From NCBI GenBank assembly GCA_051293835.1, contig JBPKMA010000005.1:214711-278710 (forward strand): a DNA stretch of 64,000 nucleotides, written 5' to 3'. Source of the stretch: DATLZU01 sp051293835. Lineage in GTDB: Bacteria > Nitrospirota > Nitrospiria > Nitrospirales > Nitrospiraceae. A program made the position numbers and the translations under genes. The notes under the pieces were generated by a model. The model was not told the DNA's origin, did no database searches, and was given only the letters and a program-made list of their open reading frames with translations. Shown in pieces: positions 18,546 to 27,069 of this stretch. How positions within the stretch are numbered: the stretch's first letter is position 1; each line of letters opens with the position of its first letter.

Positions 18546-19136
18546 ATGTTGAGAGTCTGGCCGACCGACCGTGCGTTCATTTGGCTGCTCTGTCTCTGGG
18601 TGTTGTCCTGGGGGAGCGGATGCGCAAGCCGTGCGTCGTCCGTCACGATCGATCAATCCCAACAGCCGACGATGCGGACACCTCCGACCGAGGAGCGGGT
18701 CGTGGCAGCGCCGCTGAAAGAGATCCCGCCTCCTGAATCTCCGCTCGCCTCTGCCCGAGTCGTGCCACCGCCGCCCGACCTGGCGGACGAGCGGCCGACC
18801 ACACGGTATTTGCTCGATATCCCGTTCGACTTCGATCAAGCCAGCCTGCGACTCGACGCCATTGCGATGGTCGAGGCCAACGCCCGGCGTCTGCAGGAAG
18901 ACGGCGTCAAGAAGGTGTTGCTGGAGGGTCGGGCTGATGAAATCGGGACATCCGAATACAATCTGGTGTTGGGTGAACGCCGCGCGCGGGGGGTGAAACA
19001 TTACCTCGAAAGCCTTGGGCTGGTTCCGCTCGTCATCGATACGACGAGCTACGGCAAGGACCGGCCCCTCTGCACCCAACACAGCGCCGAATGCTGGCAA
19101 AAGAACCGCAGCGTCCGCTTCATCGTCCGCGAATAA
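18546..19136 (+). CDS. Pal-like OmpA-domain lipoprotein
   Basis: 196 residues. Signal sequence ending VLSWGSGC (lipobox, acylated Cys); a Pro-rich linker; then an OmpA-like peptidoglycan-binding domain from about residue 90 (IPFDFDQASLRLDAIAMVEA; EGRADEIGTSEYNLVLGERR; GKDRPLCTQHSAECWQKNRS). The RADEIGTSEYNLALG block is the Pal signature. It would tether the outer membrane to peptidoglycan. No tol genes are adjacent, so it may be a second Pal-type protein. ATG 18546 follows TTGGAGGACATATCGG. Confidence 0.9.
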   Translation: MLRVWPTDRAFIWLLCLWVLSWGSGCASRASSVTIDQSQQPTMRTPPTEERVVAAPLKEIPPPESPLASARVVPPPPDLADERPTTRYLLDIPFDFDQASLRLDAIAMVEANARRLQEDGVKKVLLEGRADEIGTSEYNLVLGERRARGVKHYLESLGLVPLVIDTTSYGKDRPLCTQHSAECWQKNRSVRFIVRE

Positions 19137-19270
19137 GATTCCCCCTCCTGCCCGCGGGCTGTCAGGCATTCCTTTTTCTGTTTGTTCACCAAAGGCTGTT
19201 TCTTCTCTTGACCCTCTCTTGACCCGCCACACCCTTTCAATGACTCATCCGTCCCTCCATCCGGGGAGGT

Positions 19271-19310
19271 TGTTTACCCAGATTTAACGGTCTGGTGACC
19301 AAGTTGGAAC
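19271..19310 (+). promoter_or_regulatory. PHO-box-like site upstream of the psiE operon
   Basis: Four 7-mers, each followed by 4 nt: TGTTTAC (19271), ATTTAAC (19282), TGGTGAC (19293), TTGGAAC (19304). The 11-bp period matches the PhoB-binding pattern and the sites upstream of pstS, the porin and pstS2. About 100 nt before the 73-residue gene. Two of the four copies are poor matches. Confidence 0.5.
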
Positions 19311-19399
19311 GAAGCGCCAGTATCGTCTGATGTGAAAAAGGGAAAGAGCGTGAGGCCCTGGCCAAGAGGTCGGAGGGGCTCCAAGGAGGTGAAAGAAGG

Positions 19400-19621
19400 A
19401 TGGAGGGCTTGGAGAACTTGTTGCTTTTTTTCGGTGTCGCAGGGTGTCTTCTGGCTCTGCTGATCCACGCGATCCTGACCTTGAGCGGGATGCGCGAAAA
19501 AAGGATCTATCCGCTGTTGCGGGTCAAGGCGCCTGACGGCAGCGTAAGTCCAGTGGTGCAGGTCAGGCCGGACCGTCATGAACAGGGGCGACTATGCTGG
19601 CGTACGCTGTCTGAAGGATGA
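19400..19621 (+). CDS. Small single-pass membrane protein
   Basis: 73 residues. One helix LLLFFGVAGCLLALLIHAIL near the N-terminus and a basic C-terminal part (REKRIYPLLRVKAPDGSV). ATG 19400 preceded by CCAAGGAGGTGAAAGAAGG. No family recognised. First gene of a unit with the CBS protein and PsiE, 39 nt before the CBS gene, and downstream of a PHO-like site; probably phosphate regulated. Confidence 0.65.
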   Translation: MEGLENLLLFFGVAGCLLALLIHAILTLSGMREKRIYPLLRVKAPDGSVSPVVQVRPDRHEQGRLCWRTLSEG

Positions 19622-19660
19622 ACCAGCTTTCACCATCACTTAAAGGGAGGAGGCAAAAAG

Positions 19661-20044
19661 ATGGTTGCCGTTAGCCAACTGATGACGCGGGATCTGGTCA
19701 CCGTCGAGGCGGACACATCGGTGGTCGAGGTTGCGAAGTTGATGAAGGCGAGAAACATCGGCAGCGTGTTCGTCGAGCGGGACGGCGAGATCGTTGGGAT
19801 TGTCACTGAACCGGACATCGTCCGGAAGGTCGTCGGGGCTGACCGTGGACCGTACTTCATCCCCGTGGAAAAGATCATGAGCGCGCCGGTGATCGGCATC
19901 GACGAACACCGTCCGGTGACTGAAGCCGCGGATCTGATGGAGCAACATCGGATCCGCCATCTGGCGGTACGGCAAGGCGAGCGAATCGTGGGCATTCTAT
20001 CAGTCAGAGATCTCCTGCATCCGGTCTCAATCGATGAATTTTGA
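19661..20044 (+). CDS. Two-CBS-domain protein
   Basis: 127 residues made of a CBS pair (Bateman module): VAVSQLMTRDLVTVEAD, with VGIVTEPDIVRKVV closing the first CBS; VEKIMSAPVIGIDEHRPVTE and VGILSVRDLLHPV closing the second. Such modules bind adenosine nucleotides and sense energy state. ATG 19661 follows AAAGGGAGGAGGCAAAAAG. The TGA stop overlaps the start of the PsiE gene. Stand-alone form; its target is unknown. Confidence 0.9.
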   Translation: MVAVSQLMTRDLVTVEADTSVVEVAKLMKARNIGSVFVERDGEIVGIVTEPDIVRKVVGADRGPYFIPVEKIMSAPVIGIDEHRPVTEAADLMEQHRIRHLAVRQGERIVGILSVRDLLHPVSIDEF

Positions 20045-20592
20045 GTGCCGACCGTAGGATGACGGAAGAAGTCATGACGAAACTGGACACGGTGTGTTCG
20101 GGCTTTCATTGGAATCCCGCCACCCGGTTCGTTCGCGCTGCCGGACGCCTGGCCGAAACCGACCTGACCGTCCTGTGGAGGAAGGGCATCAGGATGGTGC
20201 TCAGCTTATTGATCCTGACCATCCTGGCCGGACTCGCCGGCGGCGTGGTCAAGACCTTCCTGGACCTCCGTTTGCTCTTCTACACCGCTGTGGAGGTCGC
20301 GCTGCGCCAGGTCATCATCGATACCTTGGTCTTGCTGGCGCTGGTAGAGGTATTCAAAACCACCTTCGCCTATTTCTCAGAAGGACGGGTCAAGGTGACG
20401 TTTATCGTCGACACGGTTCTGGTCATGATGCTGACCGAAGTGATTTCCCAATGGTTTAAAGACGGTCCCTGGACTCGCCTCGCAATGCTGGGCGCCATTT
20501 TGCTGGCGTTGGGGGCGATGCGGATCGTCGCGGTCCGGTACTCGCCGAGGCAGAACGACGCGGGAGGACCACCGAGTGACCCCCTGTTTTGA
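20041..20592 (+). CDS. psiE: PsiE-family phosphate-starvation membrane protein
   Basis: 183 residues with four transmembrane helices: GIRMVLSLLILTILAGLAGG; DLRLLFYTAVEVALRQVIID; VKVTFIVDTVLVMMLTEVIS; MLGAILLALGAMRIVAV. This is the PsiE (DUF/PF06146) arrangement. In E. coli psiE is induced by phosphate starvation through PhoB; function is unknown. The TTG start overlaps the CBS stop; ATG 20059 or ATG 20074 is also possible. Part of the unit behind the 19271 PHO-like site, in line with phosphate control. Confidence 0.8.
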   Translation: MSADRRMTEEVMTKLDTVCSGFHWNPATRFVRAAGRLAETDLTVLWRKGIRMVLSLLILTILAGLAGGVVKTFLDLRLLFYTAVEVALRQVIIDTLVLLALVEVFKTTFAYFSEGRVKVTFIVDTVLVMMLTEVISQWFKDGPWTRLAMLGAILLALGAMRIVAVRYSPRQNDAGGPPSDPLF

Positions 20593-20613
20593 GTTGAACG
20601 CTAGAGGGATGAC

Positions 20614-20846
20614 ATGGATCTTCGGACCTCAACAGCCGAAGCATTGGTGATGACAGCCCTGGAATGCGCGCAGACGCTCCGGCTGGATCAGCTCGCCGAC
20701 CGGCTTCCGGAGCTCAGTTGGAGCTAACTGTTTGGCGCCGTAGACAGTCTGAGCCGTCGCGGGGCCATTCGGTTGAGGCGGCGGGGGGCGAGTACGAGCT
20801 CAGTCTTGTGCCGCACCGAGCCTACGCGTCGTCCAGCGTCGCATGA
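20614..20846 (+). pseudogene. Small helix-turn-helix-like gene, stop and frameshift
   Basis: ATG 20614 reads MDLRTSTAEALVMTALECAQ, LDQLADRLPELSWS, then an in-frame TAA (20725-20727). The same frame continues LFGAVDSLSRRGAIRLRRRG up to a run of six G (about 20793), where one missing G breaks it; restored, it ends YELSLVPHRAYASSSVA at TGA 20844-20846. The original product (~77 residues) resembles a winged-helix small DNA-binding protein. Two lesions make it non-functional if the sequence is right. Confidence 0.5.
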
Positions 20847-21313
20847 GCGCCCGATCCCGCTGCCGGCCGACCGGTTGACAGCGACGGACACCCATCCCAG
20901 GTACGATGTGCGAAATTGTGCTGGCCAAGGCGGAGTCCTCTCCTCGTCGCTGAACCTTCTCCACAAGAGCCGTCGTGCGAGGAGTTAACGGCCTTGTTGG
21001 CCACGAGAGACGTGGCTTCTTTTTCCGACGTCCTACCCGCGTCTCTCCGGTATGTCTGCGATACGCTGTTGGAGTCCTTTTCGCAATGTCACACCGCACC
21101 GGCCTGGGTCCAGGTGAGCGAGACCTGCGGTGCCACCGAGCCAGTCCATTCGGTACTGATCCGGGGATTCGGCCTTCGCGGAGCGCCGCACGCGATGAGC
21201 GCCCGCATCGTTATCGTCCTGGAAGAACGCTCCTCCAGAGACGCCACCGCAATGCCGGTTACTTCTCCGGCACCACACGTACGTGACATGCTGGCACCGC
21301 GAGCGGTTCACGA
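20847..21313 (+). other. Gene-poor stretch with a possible coding relic before pstS
   Basis: One plus-strand frame (about 20977-21240) has coding character: ELTALLATRDVASFSDVLPA, then RYVCDTLLESFSQC and MSARIVIVLEERSSRD. It resembles the inter-domain part of LuxR-type or sensor proteins but has no start and no HTH, so it is at best a fragment. A small hairpin with a T-tract lies inside it (see 21000-21024). Confidence 0.25.
21000..21024 (+). terminator. Possible weak intrinsic terminator
   Basis: GCCACG (21000-21005), loop AGAGA, CGTGGC (21011-21016), then TTCTTTTT. It would stop transcripts from the psiE/HTH side before the pst promoter. The stem is only 6 bp, and it sits inside a possible coding relic. 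Confidence 0.3.
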
Positions 21314-21353
21314 ATTTAACGTGGTTTTAACGTGGCGGTAATTGCCGAGAAAC
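21314..21353 (+). promoter_or_regulatory. PHO-box-like site upstream of pstS
   Basis: ATTTAAC (21314), TTTTAAC (21325), CGGTAAT (21336) and GAGAAAC (21347), each separated by 4 nt; the first two are followed by the same GTGG. It ends about 40 nt before the pstS ATG. The best-placed member of a set of similar sites in this window; presumably bound by PhoB, which is not encoded here. Confidence 0.75.
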
Positions 21354-21394
21354 ATGGCCGGCTTAGTGTTGTTCGACTCGAAAGGAGTCCAGTC

Positions 21395-22396
21395 ATGCGC
21401 ACCATGACGAGAGCGATGGTCGGTTTTGCCCTAGCAGCTGGCTTACTGTGGTGGCTGCGCGTGGTGGATGCTCAACCAGCCGACCTGGTGAGGATCGATG
21501 GTTCTAGCACGGTCTTCCCGCTGACAGAGGCGGTGGCCGAAGAATTTCAAAAGGCCAAGCGAGAAGCCGCGAGAGTGACGGTCGGAATTTCGGGAACGGG
21601 CGGCGGGTTCAAGAAGTTCTGTCGCGGTGAGATTGATATCCAGGACGCATCGCGGCCGATCTTGGCCGAAGAAATGGAGGTATGCCGAAAGAACGGCGTC
21701 CGCTACTTCGAATTGCCCGTTGCCTTCGACGCGATCACCATCGTCGTCAGCCGTCAGAACACCTGGGTTGATGCTGTCACGGTGGCGGAACTTAAACGCA
21801 TGTGGGAACCGTCGGCTCAAGGGCGTGTGATGCGATGGCGACAGATCCGCCCGTCGTGGCCGGATGCCCCGCTCAAGCTGTTCGGAGCCGGCGCCGACTC
21901 GGGCACATTCGACTATTTCACCGAAGCCATCGTCGGCCACGTCAAGGCCAGCCGGGGTGATTACATGGCCAGCGAGGACGACAATGTTCTCGTCCAGGGC
22001 GTGGCAAGGGACAAACAGGCTTTCGGATATATTCCCATGGCGTACTATGAATTCAGTAAAGACAAGCTGCGGGCCGTCGCGGTGGATGCAGGCAAGGGCC
22101 CAGTCATGCCTTCCCGGGAGACCGTCGAGAACGGGACGTACTATCTGTCCCGCCCGATCTTTATTTACGTCAACGCCGACTCGGTGCGCCAGTCAGGCGT
22201 CAAACAGTTCGTCGAGTTCTATTTGACGAATGCCTCGACGCTGACTCTCGAGACGAATTACGTGCCGTTGTCTTCGCAGGGTTATCATCTGGTGCTCGAT
22301 CATTTTCTCAGCGGCAAACTCGGGACCCGGTTCCATGGAGGCCAAACGCTGGGGGTCGCAGTGCGGGAACTACTCCGACGCGATGCCAAACTGTGA
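21395..22396 (+). CDS. pstS: Phosphate ABC transporter substrate-binding protein PstS
   Basis: 333 residues. Signal peptide FALAAGLLWWLRVVDAQP. Periplasmic binding fold with the PstS phosphate-contact regions: DGSSTVFPLTEAVAEEF, SGTGGGFKKFCRGEIDIQDA and FGAGADSGTFDYFTEAI. ATG 21395 follows AAAGGAGTCCAGTC; an upstream ATG (21332) would overlap the PHO site and lacks a ribosome site. First gene of pstSCAB-phoU, directly behind the PHO-like site. This PstS belongs to the longer type with GTFDYF near the middle. Confidence 0.93.
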   Translation: MRTMTRAMVGFALAAGLLWWLRVVDAQPADLVRIDGSSTVFPLTEAVAEEFQKAKREAARVTVGISGTGGGFKKFCRGEIDIQDASRPILAEEMEVCRKNGVRYFELPVAFDAITIVVSRQNTWVDAVTVAELKRMWEPSAQGRVMRWRQIRPSWPDAPLKLFGAGADSGTFDYFTEAIVGHVKASRGDYMASEDDNVLVQGVARDKQAFGYIPMAYYEFSKDKLRAVAVDAGKGPVMPSRETVENGTYYLSRPIFIYVNADSVRQSGVKQFVEFYLTNASTLTLETNYVPLSSQGYHLVLDHFLSGKLGTRFHGGQTLGVAVRELLRRDAKL

Positions 22397-22424
22397 ACGG
22401 AGTGGTGCGCCCGCCCGCTGATCG

Positions 22425-23354
22425 ATGAAGACTGAAGACGCGGAACCATGTTTGCAATTCGTCCGTTTGACTTCATCCCATCGGCGCCTACAGGAGCGGG
22501 CCATAGAGGCCCTGCTCTTAGCAGCCGCGCTCGCCTCAGTAACAATCACGTTAGGGATTGCAGGCGTCCTCTTGTACGAATCGGTGGCGTTCTTCCGGAC
22601 TGTCTCGCTGTTGGAGTTTTTCACTGACACACAGTGGACGCCGCTCTTTTCTGAACCCCACTACGGCATCATACCACTGGTGTGCGGGACCGTCGTGACC
22701 ACTGCAGTTGCACTGGCGGTCGCTGTTCCGGCGGGGACGGTCATCGCCGTCTATCTAAGTGAGTACGCCTCTTCAGTCCTGCGAGAAATCGTCAAACCAG
22801 TCATGGAATTGCTAAGCGCTGTTCCGACGGTGGTCTACGGGTACTTCGCGCTGCTGTTTGTAACGCCTCTGTTACAGCGAGTATGGCTGGAGCTTCCCGG
22901 GTTCAACATGTTGAGCGCCGGAATGGTGATCGGGATCATGATCATTCCGTACATCAGCTCGATCAGTGAGGACGCCATGCGCGCTGTGCCGATTGCTCTT
23001 CGGGAGGGATCGTATGCGCTGGGGGCAACCCCCATGCAGACCGCTCTGCGCGTGGTCGTCCCGTGCGCGTTGTCGGGGATGTCGGCCGCCTATGTGTTGG
23101 CTGTCTCCCGCGCAATCGGTGAAACGATGATCGTTGCGATCGCCGCCGGCATGCAACCCACGATGACTTGGAATCCGCTGGCGCCAGCCGCCACGCTCAC
23201 GGCATATATTGTTCAGGTCAGTCTCGGTGATCTGCCCCACGGAAGCATTGGCTACCGGACGATTTTCGCGGCCGGCCTTGTGTTGTTTCTGACGACTTTG
23301 GTGTTCAACGTCGCCGGCCACATTTTGCGGAAGCGATTTCACCGGACCTACTGA
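22425..23354 (+). CDS. pstC: Phosphate ABC transporter permease PstC
   Basis: 309 residues, six transmembrane helices. PstC hallmarks: EFFTDTQWTPLFSEPHYGII, CGTVVTTAVALAVAVPAG, and the ABC-permease EAA-like loop (REGSYALGATPMQTALRVVV). Inner-membrane partner of PstA and PstB. 28 nt downstream of pstS and 4 nt before pstA. Confidence 0.95.
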   Translation: MKTEDAEPCLQFVRLTSSHRRLQERAIEALLLAAALASVTITLGIAGVLLYESVAFFRTVSLLEFFTDTQWTPLFSEPHYGIIPLVCGTVVTTAVALAVAVPAGTVIAVYLSEYASSVLREIVKPVMELLSAVPTVVYGYFALLFVTPLLQRVWLELPGFNMLSAGMVIGIMIIPYISSISEDAMRAVPIALREGSYALGATPMQTALRVVVPCALSGMSAAYVLAVSRAIGETMIVAIAAGMQPTMTWNPLAPAATLTAYIVQVSLGDLPHGSIGYRTIFAAGLVLFLTTLVFNVAGHILRKRFHRTY

Positions 23355-23358
23355 GGAT

Positions 23359-24261
23359 TTGCAATCGTTGACACGGAAGTTCCGCACATTCAGAGAAGAG
23401 TTGTTCGCGGCTGCCGGACTGTTGACCATGTTGGTCGCCCTGTTCGCGCTTGGCGCTCTGTTGGTAGGGTTAGCGCTGGAGGGGTGGGATCGTCTGTCCT
23501 GGCACTTTGTCATGGGCTATCCCTCGCGTTTTCCCGACCAGGCTGGCATCCTGCCGGCTTGGGTGGGCACCACCCTCGTGATGCTGGTGACCGCCTTCGC
23601 CGCCGTTCCCCTGGGAATCGCTGCGGCCGTGTACTTGGAAGAATACGCGCCTAAGCACTGGTTGACGGACCTCCTCGAGGTTAACATCGCGAATTTGGCC
23701 GGCGTGCCTTCCATCATGTACGGCCTGATGGCACTGGGGCTCTTTGTTTACCGGTTCGGCCTTGGTCACAGCATTTTGACCGCTGGACTTACGCTGGCAT
23801 TGCTCATATTGCCGATGGTGATCATTGCGACGCGCGAAGCGATCCGTGGCGTACCGAACACAGTGCGCGAAGCCGCCTACGCGCTCGGTGCGACCAAGTG
23901 GCAGACGGTCAAGGACCATGTTGTTCCGAATTCGATGGGAGGCATTGTCACGGGCATCATTCTTGCGCTAACGCGCGCGATCGGCGAAACGGCGCCGTTG
24001 ATCACGGTCGGTGCGCTGTCGTTCGTCGCGTTCTTGCCACATCCTCCCTGGCAGGCGGACTTTCCATTTATTTCGTTCCAGTGGCTGCGGGATCCGTTCA
24101 CGGTTCTTCCCCTGCAGATGTTCAACTGGGTGTCGAGGCCTCAGGAGGAATTTCATCGCAATGCGGCCGGAGCCGGGCTAGTCTTAATGGCGATGACGCT
24201 GGTCATGACCGCCCTGGCGATCTTCATTCGCGCACGATTTCGCAGGCGAATCCGCTGGTAA
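23359..24261 (+). CDS. pstA: Phosphate ABC transporter permease PstA
   Basis: 300 residues, six helices. PstA hallmarks: HFVMGYPSRFPDQAGILPAW; AVYLEEYAPKHWLTDLLEVN; NLAGVPSIMYGLMALGLFV; and EAA loop REAAYALGATKWQTVKDHVV. Start is TTG 23359 after GAGGAT; another TTG (23368) is possible. Third gene of the pst operon. Confidence 0.95.
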   Translation: MQSLTRKFRTFREELFAAAGLLTMLVALFALGALLVGLALEGWDRLSWHFVMGYPSRFPDQAGILPAWVGTTLVMLVTAFAAVPLGIAAAVYLEEYAPKHWLTDLLEVNIANLAGVPSIMYGLMALGLFVYRFGLGHSILTAGLTLALLILPMVIIATREAIRGVPNTVREAAYALGATKWQTVKDHVVPNSMGGIVTGIILALTRAIGETAPLITVGALSFVAFLPHPPWQADFPFISFQWLRDPFTVLPLQMFNWVSRPQEEFHRNAAGAGLVLMAMTLVMTALAIFIRARFRRRIRW

Positions 24262-24271
24262 GCATGACAGG

Positions 24272-25048
24272 ATGACGATGGATTCCCCATTGGTCAAAGC
24301 GGAAGTCAGGAACCTGAATTTCCATTATGGCTCGGTTCAGGTTCTTAAACAGCTCACGCTGACCATCGCCGAGCGCCGCGTGACTGCGGTGATCGGACCG
24401 TCCGGATGCGGGAAAACAACGTTCCTTCGATGCTTCAACCGAATGCACGATCTCTATCCCGGTAACCGCTACGAAGGAGAGATTGTTCTCTATCCCGATA
24501 AAACCAACATCCTGGATGCGGACCTCGATCCGATCGAAGTCCGCATACGCATGGGCATGGTCTTTCAGAAACCGAATCCGTTTCCCAAGTCCATTTATGA
24601 GAACGTGGCCTACGGTCTCAGAATTCGCGGTCGCCTCCGTAGAAGTGCGATTGACAACGCCGTTGAACGGGCGCTCATCGACGCCTCCTTGTGGCAGGAG
24701 GTCAAGGATCGGCTCCATGAACCTGCCTTCGCCTTGTCGGGCGGTCAACAGCAACGGCTGTGCATCGCTCGTGCTCTCGCCACGGACCCGGAAATGCTCC
24801 TGCTCGACGAGCCGACCTCGGCCTTGGATCCCAGCGCGACGGCCAGGATCGAGGAGTTGGTCAATCAACTCAAGCAAAAGATCACGATCATCATCGTCAC
24901 GCACAGTATGCAACAGGCCGCCCGGATCTCGGACTTCACCGCCTTCATGTACGCAGGATCGCTTGTGGAGTTCGGAACGACCGCGAAGATGTTTACCAAT
25001 CCGTCGAACCAACTGACGGAGGATTACATAACCGGGCGGTTCGGCTGA
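24272..25048 (+). CDS. pstB: Phosphate ABC transporter ATPase PstB
   Basis: 258 residues. Walker A GPSGCGKTTFLRC, Q-loop FQKPNPFPKSIYENVAYG, signature LSGGQQQRLCIARALA, Walker B LLLDEPTSALDP, H-loop IIVTHSMQQAARISD. The NPFP and the Y-E-G insert typical of PstB are present. 10 nt after pstA. Confidence 0.97.
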   Translation: MTMDSPLVKAEVRNLNFHYGSVQVLKQLTLTIAERRVTAVIGPSGCGKTTFLRCFNRMHDLYPGNRYEGEIVLYPDKTNILDADLDPIEVRIRMGMVFQKPNPFPKSIYENVAYGLRIRGRLRRSAIDNAVERALIDASLWQEVKDRLHEPAFALSGGQQQRLCIARALATDPEMLLLDEPTSALDPSATARIEELVNQLKQKITIIIVTHSMQQAARISDFTAFMYAGSLVEFGTTAKMFTNPSNQLTEDYITGRFG

Positions 25049-25157
25049 CCGACCATAAGGAATATGGAGCGATAAGTACGGCTCGCAAAGCGACACCTCT
25101 CTCCGCGCGTGATGTATCGCCCTTCCTGTTTTTCGAGATGACTCGTATCGAGGACCC

Positions 25158-25844
25158 ATGCATCGCCATTTCGACGAAGAGTTGCTCGGCCTCAAAGAAA
25201 AGCTTCTCCTGATGGGGGGATTGGTGGAAAGTCAAATTCAGAAGGCGCTGCGCGCGATCACCGAACGCGACGATGAGCTAGCCCGCCGCGTCATCGAGAC
25301 TGACCACCGCGTCGACGCCTTGGACGTCGAGGTGGATGAAGACTGCCTGCGGCTACTCGCGTTGCAACAACCGGCTGGCCGCGACTTGCGGTTCATCACC
25401 ACTGCGATGAAGGTTTCCACCGAACTGGAACGCATGAGCGACCTGGCCGAAAATGTATCCGAGCGAGCGCTGGAACTCAATGAGGAACCTCAACTCAAGC
25501 CTTACATCGACATTCCGCGCATGGCGAACAGGACGATACAGATGGTGAAAGACAGCCTGGATGCCTTTGCCAACCGCGATCCGGCGCTGGCGCGTAAAGT
25601 GATCGGAGACGACGATGTCGTCGACGATTTAACCGAGCAGTTGTTTCGCGAACTGCTCTCGTTTATGCTGGAAAATCCGAAGACGCTCTCGAGCGCTATC
25701 CGCCTGACGTTTATTGGTAAATACTTTGAGCGGATTGCCGACCATGCGACCAACATCGCGGAACTCGTCGTGTACATGGTGGAAGGCAAGATCATTCGCC
25801 ATACCGAACCGCCGAACAAACAGCCGACAGCCGAGAGCGTGTAG
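25158..25844 (+). CDS. phoU: Phosphate signalling protein PhoU
   Basis: 228 residues; two three-helix bundles with the repeated metal-site motifs: RRVIETDHRVDALDVEVDED and LRFITTAMKVSTELERMSDL in the first, DDVVDDLTEQLFRELL and TFIGKYFERIADHATNIAEL in the second. Links PstB activity to the PhoR/PhoB system, which is not in this window. 109 nt after pstB. Confidence 0.95.
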   Translation: MHRHFDEELLGLKEKLLLMGGLVESQIQKALRAITERDDELARRVIETDHRVDALDVEVDEDCLRLLALQQPAGRDLRFITTAMKVSTELERMSDLAENVSERALELNEEPQLKPYIDIPRMANRTIQMVKDSLDAFANRDPALARKVIGDDDVVDDLTEQLFRELLSFMLENPKTLSSAIRLTFIGKYFERIADHATNIAELVVYMVEGKIIRHTEPPNKQPTAESV

Positions 25845-25891
25845 CCTCGGTCCATGCAGCACGCCGCAGCTGGCAGAAATGCTTTCCCTGC

Positions 25892-26699
25892 TTGGACTAT
25901 GACCAACTCGCCATTCTCAACATTGGCACCAACTTCATTCATTTAGGGCTAGCCAAAGTCGATCCTGATCTTCCGTACACAATCATGGATCGATTTAAAG
26001 ACGTGACGCGGCTGAGAGACGGCTCCTTCGTCAGCCGCCGGCTTTCGGAACAAGCGATCTTTATTTTCCTCGAGGTGCGCTACCGCATGACTTTGGCAGA
26101 TGGGCCGACCCTCGCGGTGGACGTCGGCGGAGGCTCCGCGAGTTGAGGTCGGCAACCGCGACGTCATGCTGTATGCGAAGAGCCTCTGAAAGAACTCTAC
26201 CGTCGAAAACCAAGTTGCGGCACACGCACGGAGCGATCGAGCGGTAATTGACAGGCTTGGTCGCCACCTCGGGATGGCCGGCAACCTGGCAGAGGTGATT
26301 TATCTGCAGCGAACGGGTCATCCGCCTCCCCAACTGCATCTATCTGCCGTTTCCTTACAGGAGATGTAGGAAGTGGAAGCGGTGCTGGCCGTATCCACCA
26401 TCAAGGCGAGACTCGCCATCTCTGGCCTCGATCCCAAACGTGGGAACACGCTGTTGCCAGCTGCGGCGGTCCTGCGGATTCTCATGGAACTCGTCGGAAA
26501 GCACGAATTGACCATCTCTGACAAGGCGATTCGAGAGGGGATGATTTACGATTTCATCGAGCGTCATCTGGAGAGTCTCCGCGCTGAACGGGAAATTCTG
26601 GATGTCCGCAGAAGAAGTGTCATCAACTTTGCTCCAGAAAAAAGAGGAAATCCAGCGGGTCGGGACGGCGAACTTCCGAAGACACCCTCGGCCGGATGA
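25892..26699 (+). pseudogene. Ppx/GppA-type exopolyphosphatase, decayed
   Basis: The 5' part reads NIGTNFIHLGLAKVDPDLPY, then DRFKDVTRLRDGSFVSRRLS, the N-terminal signature of Ppx/GppA (normally a first DIGTNS motif), and LAVDVGGGSAS, the DxGGGS motif; after this TGA interrupts at 26146. The 3' part (from 26373) reads AISGLDPKRGNTLLPAAAVL, then ELTISDKAIREGMIYDFIER, the family's C-terminal block. The middle (26147-26372) is out of frame and short. Sits next to phoU, where ppx-type genes often occur. The first of the two pieces lacks most of the sequence between motif I and III (LADGPTLAVDV directly follows FLEVRYRMT), so a deletion is also present. Confidence 0.8.
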
Positions 26700-27060
26700 A
26701 CAAACTTCACCACGATTGTGCGCTCTGCTCCAGGCGGCGGTGGTCTAACTTGCTTAAGCTTGGAGAGCGCGTCCAGCGCGGGTTGGTCGAACAGGAGACT
26801 GCCAGACGAATTCACAAGCCGATACTCGAGGACATGCCCTTCCTCGTCGAGGACAAGTTCGCAAAACACCGCGTAATCCAAATTGTCCGGCAACGCGGGG
26901 GCTGCACATAGTGTTGCTGGATCGCCGCGGTCAACAAATCTGCATAGCCTGAGAACTTCCCCCTCCCTTTCCCGATGGCGAACGGGGTGGTATCGACCGG
27001 AGCAGCGACCGGTCGTTCCGCAGGCGCGGGCGGCAAAGCGACGACCGGTTCGGACGACAG
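26697..27060 (-). pseudogene. TonB-family C-terminal domain, frameshifted relic
   Basis: Two frames combine. Upstream frame: PPAPAERPVAAPVDTTPFAI, then FSGYADLLTAAIQQHYVQPP (the Pro-rich linker and start of a TonB_C domain). Downstream frame: ALPDNLDYAVFCELVLDEEG, then YRLVNSSGSLLFDQPALDAL and PPPGAERTIVVKFVHP. One shift at about 26905 separates them. The N-terminal membrane anchor cannot be identified. Convergent with the ppx relic and directly after the TpsB relic. Confidence 0.6.
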
Positions 27061-27069
27061 TATAGGCCA

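Noticed and set aside
19141..19200. Terminator after the Pal-like gene
   Set aside because: GCCCGCGGGC is a short palindrome and the T-run is 17 nt away; not convincing.
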